Shown piece by piece: positions 16,984-26,782 of a DNA stretch of 64,000 nucleotides. The stretch comes from Pseudomonas sp. G2-4 (lineage in GTDB: Bacteria > Pseudomonadota > Gammaproteobacteria > Pseudomonadales > Pseudomonadaceae), in the NCBI RefSeq assembly GCF_030064125.1, contig NZ_CP125957.1, forward strand, positions 4,706,501 to 4,770,500, read 5' to 3'. The notes under the pieces are model-generated. The model did no database searches. It was not told the origin of the DNA and saw only the letters and a program-made list of their open reading frames with translations. The translations under genes were made by a program, and so were the position numbers. The stretch's first letter is position 1; each line of letters begins with the position of its first letter.

Positions 16984-17754
16984 GTGACACCACTCATGAT
17001 CACCCTGCTCGTCGTAGCCGGGATCGCACTGTTGATCGCCATTGGCTACATGAACCATGTGGTGGAAAACAACAAGCTGGAAAAGGCCCGCACCAAGGTT
17101 GAACTCAACGACCGCCTGCGTCGTTGTGGCGAGATCACCGAAACCTTTCCCGGCCAGTTGATGACCCCGGCCCTGAAGTTGCTGATGACGCGCCTTGAGC
17201 TCAACGTTTGCCAGCGCTTGTTGAACCTGGAGAAAACCAATACCGCGATCAAGGTGCGCCTTGATGAACTGAACGCATTGGCCGCCCAGGGCGAATCGAT
17301 CCCGGTGAACAACCCGCCGGCACCGATCCAGACCGAAGCCAAGGCCAAGGACGTACGGTTTCTGCTCGAGGCCATGCACGGCCAGATCACTCGCGCCGCC
17401 CAGGACGGCTTTCTGCCAGCCAACGAAGCCAAGCGCTGGATCCGCGAAGTGCGGCACATCCTGGTCCTGCTGCACATCGAGTTCTTCAACAACCTCGGCC
17501 AACAAGCCTTGCAACAAGAACAACCGGGGCAGGCCCGCCTGGCGTTCGAACGCGGCGTGCAGTACCTGCGCAAACAACAGGAACCACAGGTCTACGCCGA
17601 ACAACTGGCCTACCTGGAGAAACTCCTGGCTCGCGCCAACTCCATGGTCCTGGCCAAGACCCAACCCGTGGAGGGCGAAGTCAACCAGTTGACCGAGGGG
17701 CTCAAGGAAGACGAAGCGGACGCGGACTGGAAGAAGAAGAAGGTCTACGACTGA
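16984..17754 (+). CDS. Membrane-anchored hypothetical protein
   Basis: 256 residues. One N-terminal transmembrane helix (about residues 5-23) is followed by a charged, mostly helical cytoplasmic domain rich in Gln, Leu and Glu, with a helix-turn-helix repeat look around residues 150-225 and a lysine-rich C-terminus (WKKKKVYD). I pick GTG 16984, with AGAGGT about 8 bases upstream, over a longer GTG frame at 16903. I recognise it only as a conserved Pseudomonas hypothetical; the TPR-like segment may bind proteins. It is convergent with a chemoreceptor gene. Confidence 0.7.
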   Translation: MTPLMITLLVVAGIALLIAIGYMNHVVENNKLEKARTKVELNDRLRRCGEITETFPGQLMTPALKLLMTRLELNVCQRLLNLEKTNTAIKVRLDELNALAAQGESIPVNNPPAPIQTEAKAKDVRFLLEAMHGQITRAAQDGFLPANEAKRWIREVRHILVLLHIEFFNNLGQQALQQEQPGQARLAFERGVQYLRKQQEPQVYAEQLAYLEKLLARANSMVLAKTQPVEGEVNQLTEGLKEDEADADWKKKKVYD

Positions 17755-17781
17755 GAACTCAGCCGGATAGAACCCCATTGC

Positions 17782-17912
17782 GTGGCGAGGGAGCTTGCTC
17801 CCGCTGGGCTGCGTAGCAGCCCTAAAAGAAGTGAACGCAATCTTCCTGACACACCGAGTTGTCTGGTTTTGGGGCTGCTGCGCAGCCCAGCGGGAGCAAG
17901 CTCCCTCGCCAC
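17782..17912. repeat. REPIN, family A
   Basis: Arms GTGGCGAGGGAGCTTGCTCC and complement, with extra pairing CGCTGGGCTGCG / CGCAGCCCAGCG inside and a loop of about 60 bases. It lies between convergent genes, 26 bases from the chemoreceptor stop. Confidence 0.88.
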
Positions 17913-17938
17913 AGGTTGTGTATCGAACCCTTGACGGT

Positions 17939-19903
17939 TCACAACCTGAAATGCCCCACCATCCCCTTCAGTTTAACGCCCAACTGCGCCAGTTCTATGC
18001 TGGACGCGGCGTTGCCCCGCATTGCCAGGGAGGATTGGTCGGCGCTGGCCCGAATGCTGGTGACGCTGCGGTTGATCTCTTCGGCAACCGAACTCTGCTG
18101 CTCGGCCGCCGCCGCGATCTGCTGGTTCATCTGTTGGATCAACGACACCGCCGCCGCAATGCTGCCCAGCGCGCTTTCGGTCTGCAGTGCATCGCTGACC
18201 GCCATTTTCACCAGCTCGCCACTGCTCTGGATCTGCTGCACGGAGGTCTGGGCCGCTGAGCGCAAGGCGCTGACCAAGCGCTCGATTTCCTCGGTGGACT
18301 GTTGCGTGCGCCTGGCCAGGGCTCGTACTTCATCAGCCACCACAGCAAAGCCGCGGCCCTGCTCTCCGGCCCGAGCGGCTTCGATGGCAGCATTGAGCGC
18401 CAGCAAGTTGGTTTGCTCGGCCACGCTCTTGATCACACTCAGCACGGTGCCGATGTTCTGGATCTCGGCGCTGAGACTTTCGATGCTGGTACTGGCCGAC
18501 GTGGCCGAATCAGCCAACTGTTCGATGCGCACCATGCTCTGACGGACCACCTGCTGGCCGCTCTCGACTTTATCGTCGGCGGTCTGGGCCGCTTGGGCCG
18601 CTTCTTCGGCATTGCGCGCCACGTCGTGCACAGTGGCGGTCATCTGGTTCATGGCCGTAGCGACCTGCTCGGTTTCTTCTTTCTGGCTGCTGACTTCCAA
18701 GTTGGTTTGTTCAGTCACGGTCGACAGCGATTGGGCCGAATTGGCCAACTGTTCAATCCCCGCCTGCAAGCCACTGACAATACTGCTCAGGCCCGCGCCC
18801 ATCTGTTGCATCGCCAGCATCAACTGGCCAATTTCGTCCCGGCGCGTCACTTCGACCGTTGCGCTCAAGTCACCCGAAGCGATCTGCTGCGCGACGCGAA
18901 TCACGCTACGCAGCGGTGCAACGATCAGCCGGGTAATGACCCAGGCCGCGATCAACCCCACCAACAGCGCCAGGGCCGACGAACCGATGATCAGCAGGGA
19001 ATTCTTTTTCAGCTCGCTGCGCATCGCACCGTCTTCGGCACCATAGGCTTGGTCAACCCGCTCCACGACTTGGGCGGCACGCTCGTGCAGTTGCTGGTAG
19101 ACGACTTTTTCCTTGGCCAACAGGTCGGTGTATTCGGCCAGTTGCTGGTTGAACCCAGCAATGTGCCCAGCCACTTCGTTAAGCACGGTCTGGTAACCCG
19201 GGTCCGTAACGGTGGTCTTGAGTGCTTCAGCCTGTGTCATGGCCTGCTCGGCCTGTTCAATAGTGCCCTGCCCGGCCTCCTCACTGCCCTTGCGGCTCTG
19301 GTCCAGACGGACCCGCGCTTCGTTCATGGCCTGCAGCATCAACCGCGACACTTCGCTGATCTGGTTGGCCTGCTCGATAAACTCGGCGCCCTCCTTGCCT
19401 TGGGACTCTTTCAAGTTATAGGCACCATCATCCGCCAGACCTGCCTGCAGCACATCCAGGTTATTGGCGACACTGGACACCGACCAACTGGCCATCTCCA
19501 GCGCAAGGTCCTTGCTCTGGCTCAACCCGACAAACTCGTCGAATGCTTTGCGATAGGCCGCCAGCGCCTGCTCCACGTCACTCATCACCGGGACATTGGC
19601 AGACGATTGCGCCTTAAGCTCGTTTGCCAGAGCAATCAACCCATCGACACCCTTACGCAAGGCATCGGCGGTTTTAGGATCGGAGCGCAAGGCGTACTCC
19701 TGCTCAAGGAGCCGGACCTTGAGTAACCCGCCGTTGAGGGAGGACATCTGCTTCAACCCCTCAAAACGATGGCTGATGGTCTGTAGAGACCAGACTCCAA
19801 TGGCTGCGACCACCGCAGTTAGCAGCAGCACCAGGACGAACCCGATGCCCAGTTTCTTTGCCATACCCAGGTTGGCAAAACTTCCTTGCACGGCCGAAAT
19901 CAT
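17939..19903 (-). CDS. Methyl-accepting chemotaxis protein, probably HBM-type sensor
   Basis: 654 residues. TM1 at about 19-38, a periplasmic, all-helical ligand domain of about 260 residues (39-301), TM2 at about 302-324, HAMP at about 325-380, then the cytoplasmic signalling domain with hairpin tip [21 protein letters not shown] ligand domain of this size and helical character fits the helical bimodular (HBM) class, which in Pseudomonas senses organic acids, polyamines or similar; the ligand cannot be read. I use ATG 19903 with AGAGGA upstream; the open frame extending to 20266 overlaps the next gene and is not used. Confidence 0.9.
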   Translation of the reverse strand: MISAVQGSFANLGMAKKLGIGFVLVLLLTAVVAAIGVWSLQTISHRFEGLKQMSSLNGGLLKVRLLEQEYALRSDPKTADALRKGVDGLIALANELKAQSSANVPVMSDVEQALAAYRKAFDEFVGLSQSKDLALEMASWSVSSVANNLDVLQAGLADDGAYNLKESQGKEGAEFIEQANQISEVSRLMLQAMNEARVRLDQSRKGSEEAGQGTIEQAEQAMTQAEALKTTVTDPGYQTVLNEVAGHIAGFNQQLAEYTDLLAKEKVVYQQLHERAAQVVERVDQAYGAEDGAMRSELKKNSLLIIGSSALALLVGLIAAWVITRLIVAPLRSVIRVAQQIASGDLSATVEVTRRDEIGQLMLAMQQMGAGLSSIVSGLQAGIEQLANSAQSLSTVTEQTNLEVSSQKEETEQVATAMNQMTATVHDVARNAEEAAQAAQTADDKVESGQQVVRQSMVRIEQLADSATSASTSIESLSAEIQNIGTVLSVIKSVAEQTNLLALNAAIEAARAGEQGRGFAVVADEVRALARRTQQSTEEIERLVSALRSAAQTSVQQIQSSGELVKMAVSDALQTESALGSIAAAVSLIQQMNQQIAAAAEQQSSVAEEINRSVTSIRASADQSSLAMRGNAASSIELAQLGVKLKGMVGHFRL

Positions 19904-20021
19904 TGCGCTCAGTCCTCTGCCAGTGTGTGTTGATGCAGATTCGCAACGAGACGCCCCGCAGCACAAGATGCCGGCGTCGGAATAATGGCAAAAAGCTACA
20001 GCCGCGTCGTTTTCAGGACAC

Positions 20022-21410
20022 TCAAGGTCGATCCAGAGCCGAGGCCCGGAAGAACGCTTGCGCCCTGGGGTCCAGGGCATAGGCCACATTGATCCGTAAC
20101 CAATCACTGCTGGCACCCGAGGGGCTGAAGGCAGTACGCGAAGACAACTGCACGCTGAACCGCTTGGCCAAGCGTTGTAATGCAGCGTAGTCACATATGG
20201 GTGGACGTGCCCAGATGAATAGTCCGCCGACCGGTTTGCCAAAGACTTCCCAGTCGGCATCTTCAAGCACTTGCAACACAGCGGTCATATCACTATTCAG
20301 GCGTTGCCGCTGGCGTTGCACCAGTTTGCGATAAGCACCATTGGCCAACAGGCTGGCAAGCACCGACTCACAGAACCGCGACCCGCCCATACTGGTAATG
20401 CCCTTGACCTCGCTCAGACGCGCAATGATGGACGGCCCGGCCGCCACAAAGCCGACTCGTAACGAACTGCTCAAGGTTTTCGAGAAACTGCCCAGGTAGA
20501 CCACGTCGGCATCCAGCGCTGCCAGCCGGGTCCGCGCTGAACTCTGGAAATCGGCATAGACATCGTCTTCGATCACCAGCATCGCGTGTTTTTTCGTCAG
20601 TTCTAGCAACCGCTGGGCCACAGCCGGCGCAAGGCTGCTGCCAGTGGGGTTGTGGCAGGCGCTGTTGACGAACAAGGCACTGGGTCGGTGAGTCGCCAGG
20701 AGGGACTGCAGCGCATCGACGTCCGGGCCACGCGGCGTCCTGGGCAGTTCGAGCATGTCGATTCTATGCAACCTGAGCAGGTCGAACAGCTTCGAATAGC
20801 CGGGGCTCTCCACCACGACGCAGCATCCCGGCTGCAACAGCGTCCGTACAATCAGGTCCAGGCCATGGGTGGCGCCAGTCGTGGTCAGGATCAGGTTTTT
20901 GTCGGCGTCGATATTGCGCTGCTTCAGGCGACGGGACAGTTGTTCACGCAAGGCCGGCAACCCCAACGGCGTACTGTAGTTGAACAGCCCCGCCATATCG
21001 GTACGGGTGACCTGACGGATCGCGTAACCCAGGTCATCGCTTTCACGCCAGCTTTCGGGTAGCCCGCCACCCCCCAACTTCAATGCCCACGGCGAGCTGT
21101 CGGTCAAATGCCCGTGGATTGGCAGCGCGTCTTGCGAGCGGTTTTCGTCGATGGACTCGTGCCTGGGCGAAGGTGACGGGGCAACAAAAAAACGTGAGCC
21201 ATGACGGGACGCCAACAGCCCTTGGGCAACCAGGCGTTCGCACGCTTCACTGACACTGGATTGACTGAGCAGATTCTCCCGCGCCAATTGCCGGATGGAT
21301 GGCAACCGGGTTCCCGGTTGCACCGCATCCTGTCGGATCCAGCCCGCCAGCGCGTCGACAATCTGCTGCACGACGGGCACCAAGGCCTGTCGGTCGATTC
21401 TCAATTCCAT
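20022..21410 (-). CDS. MocR-type GntR regulator with aminotransferase domain
   Basis: 462 residues. N-terminal GntR winged helix (about 8-75, [20 protein letters not shown]) is fused to a fold-type-I aminotransferase-like domain. The PLP lysine is in [14 protein letters not shown], with Asp in [10 protein letters not shown] and Asn in CHNPTGSS, so cofactor binding looks intact. Such proteins control PLP, GABA, taurine or D-Ala-D-Ala genes in response to an amino compound. No obvious target adjoins it; the neighbours are an SDR and a chemoreceptor. ATG 21410 is chosen over an upstream extension. Confidence 0.9.
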   Translation of the reverse strand: MELRIDRQALVPVVQQIVDALAGWIRQDAVQPGTRLPSIRQLARENLLSQSSVSEACERLVAQGLLASRHGSRFFVAPSPSPRHESIDENRSQDALPIHGHLTDSSPWALKLGGGGLPESWRESDDLGYAIRQVTRTDMAGLFNYSTPLGLPALREQLSRRLKQRNIDADKNLILTTTGATHGLDLIVRTLLQPGCCVVVESPGYSKLFDLLRLHRIDMLELPRTPRGPDVDALQSLLATHRPSALFVNSACHNPTGSSLAPAVAQRLLELTKKHAMLVIEDDVYADFQSSARTRLAALDADVVYLGSFSKTLSSSLRVGFVAAGPSIIARLSEVKGITSMGGSRFCESVLASLLANGAYRKLVQRQRQRLNSDMTAVLQVLEDADWEVFGKPVGGLFIWARPPICDYAALQRLAKRFSVQLSSRTAFSPSGASSDWLRINVAYALDPRAQAFFRASALDRP

Positions 21411-21561
21411 GAGTAACCAAGCTCCTAAGCGTTTGTTTTCTTTCCGGAAACAGTTAAGCACAGGCCGCCGTCAGACGATGTACGACAACATCCCCAAAAC
21501 AGCTGATTCTCACTCTTTGAAACACATTGATCGCCTGGCCCGGGGAGTTTTTCGCCGCCCA

Positions 21562-21590
21562 AGAAAAAGCCCGCAACCAGCGCGGGCTTC
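21562..21590 (-). terminator. Terminator of the SDR gene
   Basis: Stem AAGCCCGC / GCGGGCTT with a 7-base loop, followed on the minus strand by a T-rich tract (TTTTCTT), 26 bases past the SDR stop codon. Confidence 0.85.
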
Positions 21591-21615
21591 GTCCTACAAA
21601 CTGAGTTGCCTGCCC

Positions 21616-22377
21616 TCAGAACGCCGTGACGCCACCGTCCACCGCCAGGGAATGGCCCGTGGTGAAGGCCGCGCCATCGCTGCACAAGTACAGCACAGCG
21701 CTGGCGATTTCCTCGACCTTGCCGATACGCCCCACCGGGTGCATGGCGTTGGCGAACTCGCCTTTTTTCGGGTCCGCCTCATAAGCCCGACGGAACATGT
21801 CAGTGTCGATCACCGCCGGACAAACCGCATTCACGCGGATTTTTTTCTTCGCGTATTCGATGGCCGCCGACTTGGTCAGGCCGATCACGGCGTGCTTGGA
21901 GGCCGCGTAGATGCTCATCTTCGGCGCCGCCCCCAGGCCGGCCACCGAAGCCGTATTGACGATGGCTCCACCGCCCTGGGCCAGCAGCAATGGCAATTGG
22001 TATTTCATGCACAGCCAGACACCCTTCACATTGACGCCCATGATCGCGTCGAACTCATCAAGAGTGCCGTCGGCCAGCTTGCCCTTTTCGATCTCGATCC
22101 CAGCGTTGTTGAAGGCGTAATCGAGACGACCGTAAGTCTTGATCACCTCGCGCATCAAATTCTGCACATCGCTTTCCAGGGTCACGTTGCAGCGCACGAA
22201 CACTGCCTCCCCGCCCGTCTCACGAATCAACTGCACCGTGCCCTCGCCGCCCGCCACGTCCAGGTCGGCCACCACCACCTGCAGGCCCTCTGCCGCGAAC
22301 GCCTGGGCCGTGGCGCGGCCAATGCCCGCAGCTGCGCCGGTAACCACGGCGACCTGTCCGGAAAACGTCATGCTCAT
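21616..22377 (-). CDS. Short-chain dehydrogenase/reductase (SDR)
   Basis: 253 residues, classical SDR. NAD(P)-binding TGAAAGIG near residue 13, NNAG near residue 87, catalytic Ser in NTASVAGLG and Tyr-x3-Lys in YAASKHAV near residue 155, and the C-terminal SLAVDGGVTAF ending. Asp at the end of the second strand (VADLD) favours NAD(H). ATG 22377 has GAGGAA about 9 bases upstream. It is divergent from a CurA-like reductase across 226 bases. Substrate unknown. Confidence 0.9.
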   Translation of the reverse strand: MSMTFSGQVAVVTGAAAGIGRATAQAFAAEGLQVVVADLDVAGGEGTVQLIRETGGEAVFVRCNVTLESDVQNLMREVIKTYGRLDYAFNNAGIEIEKGKLADGTLDEFDAIMGVNVKGVWLCMKYQLPLLLAQGGGAIVNTASVAGLGAAPKMSIYAASKHAVIGLTKSAAIEYAKKKIRVNAVCPAVIDTDMFRRAYEADPKKGEFANAMHPVGRIGKVEEIASAVLYLCSDGAAFTTGHSLAVDGGVTAF

Positions 22378-22603
22378 TGTCAATTCCTCGAAGAATGCGG
22401 GGGATGACGCCAGTCTAGTCACAGGTGCCGATGCCGCGGCAGCACTATCCAACTGCCGTTTGAGCACTCATGGGCGCCAGTGATAAGGCCACCGGCAGAA
22501 CTATCACTGTGTTGGATCGAAGAGCATTCGCTGCATCGGCAAACCTTGCGGCAAACGTTTCGAAGGTCTATCAACAAGGCTTCATTCATCTTGAGTGCCA
22601 GTC

Positions 22604-23608
22604 ATGACTGCCCAGACCAATCGCCAGTTCCTGCTCGCCAAACGCCCGGTGGGCGCCGCGACCCGTGAAACTTTCACCTATCAACAAGTACCGGTCGGCG
22701 AGCCGGCAGCCGGTCAGATCCTGGTTAAGAACGAATACTTGTCCCTGGACCCGGCGATGCGTGGCTGGATGAACGAAGGCAAGTCTTATATTCCGCCAGT
22801 CGGCCTCGGTGAAGTGATGCGAGCGCTGGGTGTCGGCCAGGTGATCGCTTCGAACAACCCGGGGTTCGCCGTCGGGGACTACGTTAACGGTGCGCTGGGC
22901 GTGCAGGATTATTTCCTTGGCGAGCCAAGAGGTTTCTACAAGGTCGATCCGAAACTGGCGCCGCTACCCCGTTATTTGTCTGCGCTGGGCATGACTGGCA
23001 TGACCGCCTACTTCGCCCTGCTGGATGTGGGCGCGCCCAAAGCCGGCGAGACCGTGGTGCTGTCGGGCGCCGCCGGCGCGGTGGGCAGCATCGCCGGGCA
23101 GATCGCCAAGATCAAAGACTGTCGTGTGGTGGGCATCGCCGGTGGCGCCGACAAATGTAAGTTCCTGATCGATGAACTGGGCTTCGACGGCGCCATCGAC
23201 TACAAGAGCGAAGACGTCCACGCCGGCCTCAAGCGCGAATGCCCCAAAGGCGTGGATGTGTATTTCGATAACGTCGGCGGCGACATCCTGGATGCCGTGC
23301 TCAGTCGCTTGAACCTCAAGGCCCGTGTGGTGATCTGCGGCGCCATCAGCCAGTACAACAACAAGGAGGCGGTGAAAGGCCCCGCCAACTACCTGTCGCT
23401 GCTGGTCAACCGGGCACGCATGGAAGGTTTCGTGGTCATGGACTACGCGGCGCAGTTCGCCGCCGCCGGGCAGGAAATGGCCGGCTGGATGGCCAAAGGG
23501 CAGCTCAAGAGCAAGGAAGACATCGTCGAAGGACTGGAGACGTTCCCCGAGACACTGACCAAATTGTTCAGTGGGGAAAATTTCGGGAAGTTGGTATTGA
23601 AGGTCTGA
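22604..23608 (+). CDS. NADP-dependent medium-chain oxidoreductase (CurA / leukotriene B4 dehydrogenase-like)
   Basis: 334 residues, zinc-free medium-chain reductase that reduces alpha,beta-unsaturated carbonyls with NADPH. N-terminal LAKRPVGAATRETF and YLSLDPAMRGWM are typical; the nucleotide motif is SGAAGAVGSIAGQIAK near residue 150, and YFDNVGG near residue 225. No Cys ligands for zinc. The gene stands alone, followed by a REPIN. The in vivo substrate is unclear; detoxification of reactive enals is the common guess. Confidence 0.9.
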   Translation: MTAQTNRQFLLAKRPVGAATRETFTYQQVPVGEPAAGQILVKNEYLSLDPAMRGWMNEGKSYIPPVGLGEVMRALGVGQVIASNNPGFAVGDYVNGALGVQDYFLGEPRGFYKVDPKLAPLPRYLSALGMTGMTAYFALLDVGAPKAGETVVLSGAAGAVGSIAGQIAKIKDCRVVGIAGGADKCKFLIDELGFDGAIDYKSEDVHAGLKRECPKGVDVYFDNVGGDILDAVLSRLNLKARVVICGAISQYNNKEAVKGPANYLSLLVNRARMEGFVVMDYAAQFAAAGQEMAGWMAKGQLKSKEDIVEGLETFPETLTKLFSGENFGKLVLKV

Positions 23609-23655
23609 CCCAAACAACTGTGGGATCTGAGGCTCAAGGCCTGGCACAAAACGAC

Positions 23656-23746
23656 TGTGGGAGCGAGCTTGCTCGCGATGGGGGCCGTGTCAGTCAACAT
23701 TGATATTGACTGACATACCGCTATCGCGAGCAAGCTCGCTCCCACA
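23656..23746. repeat. REPIN, family B
   Basis: Arms GTGGGAGCGAGCTTGCTCGC and complement. The loop contains a second hairpin TGTCAGTCAA / TTGACTGACA. The right half closely resembles that of the REPIN at 48164-48252 (27 of 31 bases from TTGATATTGACTGACATACC onward), suggesting a recent common source. Confidence 0.88.
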
Positions 23747-23767
23747 TTAAGGATTGTCGGTGTCAGG

Positions 23768-24466
23768 TCAGGCCAGTTCAGCCACGACCTCAGCCAACGC
23801 CTTGGCCGGATCGGCTGCCTGGCTGATCGGACGGCCGATCACCAGGTAATCGGAACCGGCGTCCAGCGCCTGGCGCGGGGTGAGGATGCGCCGCTGATCG
23901 TCCTGGGCGCTGCCCGCTGGACGAATGCCCGGGGTCACCAGTTGCAGCGACGGGTGCGCCGCTTTCAGCGCGCTGGCCTCCAGGGCCGAACAGACCAGAC
24001 CGTCCAGGCCGGCCTTCTGCGCCAGCGCCGCCAGCCGCAGCACCTGCTCCTGAGGCTCGATGTCCAGGCCGATCCCGGCCAGGTCCTCGCGCTCCATGCT
24101 GGTCAGCACGGTCACGCCAATCAGCAAGGGTTGCGGGCCACTGCGCTGATCCAGCACTTCACGGCAGGCCGCCATCATGCGCAGGCCGCCGGAGCAATGC
24201 ACATTGACCATCCATACGCCCATCTCCGCAGCAGCCTTGACGGCCATGGCGGTGGTGTTGGGGATATCGTGGAATTTCAGGTCCAGGAACACCTCGAACC
24301 CTTTGTCACGCAGGGTGCCAACGATCTCCGAAGCGCAGCTGGTGAACAGCTCCTTGCCGACTTTGACCCGGCAGAGCTTGGGGTCCAACTGGTCGGCCAG
24401 CTTCAGGGCGGCGTCACGGGTAGGGAAATCCAGGGCGACGATGATGGGCGTCTGGCAGGCGGACAT
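23768..24466 (-). CDS. pyrF: Orotidine 5'-phosphate decarboxylase
   Basis: Last step of de novo UMP synthesis: decarboxylation of orotidine monophosphate. 232 residues, usual bacterial length. Catalytic charged network [10 protein letters not shown] near residue 60, substrate strand IIVALDFPT at residues 8-16, phosphate-binding VTPGIRP and YLVIGRPI at the C-terminus. ATG 24466 matches the family N-terminus; upstream in-frame codons are excluded. It is divergent from a two-component system. Confidence 0.97.
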   Translation of the reverse strand: MSACQTPIIVALDFPTRDAALKLADQLDPKLCRVKVGKELFTSCASEIVGTLRDKGFEVFLDLKFHDIPNTTAMAVKAAAEMGVWMVNVHCSGGLRMMAACREVLDQRSGPQPLLIGVTVLTSMEREDLAGIGLDIEPQEQVLRLAALAQKAGLDGLVCSALEASALKAAHPSLQLVTPGIRPAGSAQDDQRRILTPRQALDAGSDYLVIGRPISQAADPAKALAEVVAELA

Positions 24467-24757
24467 GAGCGGGCTCTCAGGCAAGTCGAAATCGGCGCGC
24501 ATTGTAGCGGAACCAGCGCCGGTGCGGGACCCGATGATCGGTAAATCTCATCGCGTCCAGAGCAGCATGGACGATACCGTCCATTGTGTCGAAGCCGATA
24601 CACTCACGACATGCCTGCAACACGCCAGCACGCTACCTTCCGCGGCCGCAACCCCGTCCTTTCAGCGCTTCACGCCTCGTGGCACGAAGCCTATGCTGAA
24701 GCCTCAACCTCGCCGCCTTCTTTGCGGTTGGCAGCCTACCTGGCAGATGATGCATCC

Positions 24758-25516
24758 ATGCAGAACACCCCTGTTGCCAATTCTGACGATCAAAAAGCGC
24801 CCGACGATGACAAACGCTGGACCACCCGCGCACTGATCGTTGACGACGATGTGCCGCTCCGCGAACTGTTGATCGATTACTTGGCCCGCTTCAGCATACG
24901 CGCCAGCGGCGTGACCGATGGCGCGGCCATGCGCCGGGCGATGCAGGCCGAGCATTTCGACGTGGTCGTGCTTGATCTGATGCTGCCGGGTGAAGATGGC
25001 TTGCAACTGTGTCGCTGGCTGCGCGCCGAATCGGACATCCCGATCCTGATGCTCACCGCCCGGTGTGAACCCACTGATCGCATCATTGGCCTGGAGTTGG
25101 GCGCCGACGACTACATGGCCAAACCTTTCGAACCCAGGGAGCTGGTGGCGCGGATCCAGACGATCCTGCGCCGGGTGCGTGACGACCGCACCGAACAGCG
25201 CGCCAATGTTCGCTTCGACAACTGGCGGCTCAACAGCGTACTGCGCCAACTGATCTCCGCCGATGGGTTGGTGGTACCCCTGTCCAACGCCGAGTTCCGC
25301 CTGTTGTGGGTCTTCATCGAGCGACCGCGCCGGGTGCTCAGCCGCGAACAACTGCTGGACGCCGCCCGTGGACGCTCCATCGAGGCGTTCGACCGCAGCA
25401 TCGATCTACTGGTCTCGCGTCTGCGGCAGAAACTGGGCGACGATCCAAAGGCACCGCAACTGATCAAGACCGTGCGTGGTGAAGGCTATCTGTTCGACGC
25501 CCGGGACATTGGCTGA
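24758..25516 (+). CDS. OmpR-family response regulator
   Basis: 252 residues. Receiver domain about 27-140: acidic pair DDD, phospho-acceptor Asp in VVVLDLMLPGEDG, Lys in DDYMAKPFEP. OmpR/PhoB winged-helix domain follows (about 155-248). The N-terminus carries about 25 unusual hydrophilic residues; I choose ATG 24758, while the frame is open to 24584 through non-conserved sequence. Its stop overlaps the kinase start (TGATG), a typical coupled pair. Confidence 0.92.
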   Translation: MQNTPVANSDDQKAPDDDKRWTTRALIVDDDVPLRELLIDYLARFSIRASGVTDGAAMRRAMQAEHFDVVVLDLMLPGEDGLQLCRWLRAESDIPILMLTARCEPTDRIIGLELGADDYMAKPFEPRELVARIQTILRRVRDDRTEQRANVRFDNWRLNSVLRQLISADGLVVPLSNAEFRLLWVFIERPRRVLSREQLLDAARGRSIEAFDRSIDLLVSRLRQKLGDDPKAPQLIKTVRGEGYLFDARDIG

Positions 25517-26562
25517 TGCAACTGCGCCTCGACTCCCTGTTCGGCCGCCTGTTTGGCGTGTTGTTGTTGGCGATTGTCCTGGCGCATCTGCTGGCCTTTG
25601 CCTGGTTTTTTCACTACGACCAGCCCCCCCCTCCGGGGCCACCACCGGAATTTGCCCGGCAAGGCGAAGGACCGCCACCCTTTGGCCCGCGCCCCAACCG
25701 CCCTCCGCGCCCCTGGTTCGGCGGCCCCGTAGTGCCGCTGACATTTCAGTTCGTGCTCTTGATCGCCGCCGCCTGGTACGGCGCCAAACTGCTGACCCGA
25801 CCGATCCAGCGCCTGAGCGATGCCGCCGAGCGCCTGAGCGAAAACCTCGACAGCCCGCCACTGGATGAAAACGGCCCTCGGGAGGCACGGCAAGCCGCCC
25901 ATACGTTCAACCTGATGCAGCAACGGATTCGCGAGCAGGTGCAGCAACGCTCTCGCATGCTCGGCGCGGTGTCCCATGACCTGCGCACTCCCCTTTCGCG
26001 GCTCAAGCTGCGCCTGGAGCAGATCGACGACCTCAAGCTGCAAGGGCAGATGCGCCAGGACCTGGACGATATGATCGGCATGCTCGATGCCACCCTCACC
26101 TATCTGCATGAACAGCGCACCAGCGAAGCGTTGCAATGGATGGACGTGCAGGCCTTGGTGGAATCGCTGAGCGAAAACGCCCAGGACCAGGGCGCCGACG
26201 TGCAGGCCAGCGGTTTCTGCGCCCCACTGCTGGTGCAACCGATGGCGCTGCGCTCATGCATCAACAACCTCATGGACAATGCCCTGCGCTATGCCGGCCA
26301 TGCTTTGATCACCCTCGAAGACCAGGGGCACCAGGTACTGATCCGCGTCATCGACCACGGCCCCGGTATTGCGGCGGACAAACGCGAAGCTGTATTCGAA
26401 CCCTTCCTCCGCCTGGAAGGCTCGCGCAACCGCAATTCCGGCGGCGTCGGCCTGGGCATGACCATCGCCCGGGACGCAGCCGAACGCCTGGGTGGGCAGT
26501 TGAGCCTGGAGGAAACGCCTGGGGGTGGGTTGACTGCGGTGATCACACTGCCTCGTACCTGA
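25516..26562 (+). CDS. Sensor histidine kinase with proline-rich periplasmic loop
   Basis: 348 residues. TM1 at about 12-34; a short periplasmic loop of about 40 residues dominated by proline (YDQPPPPGPPPEFARQGEG and onward); TM2 at about 75-95; HAMP; HisKA with AVSHDLRTPLSRLKLR; HATPase with NNLMDNALRYA and GGVGLGMTIARDAAERL. The small loop suggests membrane or metal/stress sensing rather than a large ligand pocket. Partner is the preceding response regulator. Confidence 0.92.
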   Translation: MQLRLDSLFGRLFGVLLLAIVLAHLLAFAWFFHYDQPPPPGPPPEFARQGEGPPPFGPRPNRPPRPWFGGPVVPLTFQFVLLIAAAWYGAKLLTRPIQRLSDAAERLSENLDSPPLDENGPREARQAAHTFNLMQQRIREQVQQRSRMLGAVSHDLRTPLSRLKLRLEQIDDLKLQGQMRQDLDDMIGMLDATLTYLHEQRTSEALQWMDVQALVESLSENAQDQGADVQASGFCAPLLVQPMALRSCINNLMDNALRYAGHALITLEDQGHQVLIRVIDHGPGIAADKREAVFEPFLRLEGSRNRNSGGVGLGMTIARDAAERLGGQLSLEETPGGGLTAVITLPRT

Positions 26563-26637
26563 ATCCTACGGCGCAATGCCCGGGCCGAGACAGGCCCTTC
26601 GCGAGCCAGGTTCGCGGCTGATTGGTCGACGATGCCC

Positions 26638-26772
26638 CTGTGGCGAGGGAGCTTGCTCCCGCTGGGGTGCGAAGCGCGCCCAAACCAATCACCTCGATTC
26701 ACCTGATACACCGCGGCGCCTGGGTTCAGGGCTGCTTCGCACCCCAGCGGGAGCAAGCTCCCTCGCCACAGG
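26638..26772. repeat. REPIN, family A
   Basis: Arms CTGTGGCGAGGGAGCTTGCT and complement with inner pairing CGCTGGGGTGCGAAGC / GCTTCGCACCCCAGCG. Located between the convergent kinase and permease genes, 11 bases from the permease stop. Confidence 0.9.
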
Positions 26773-26782
26773 TTTGCCACGT

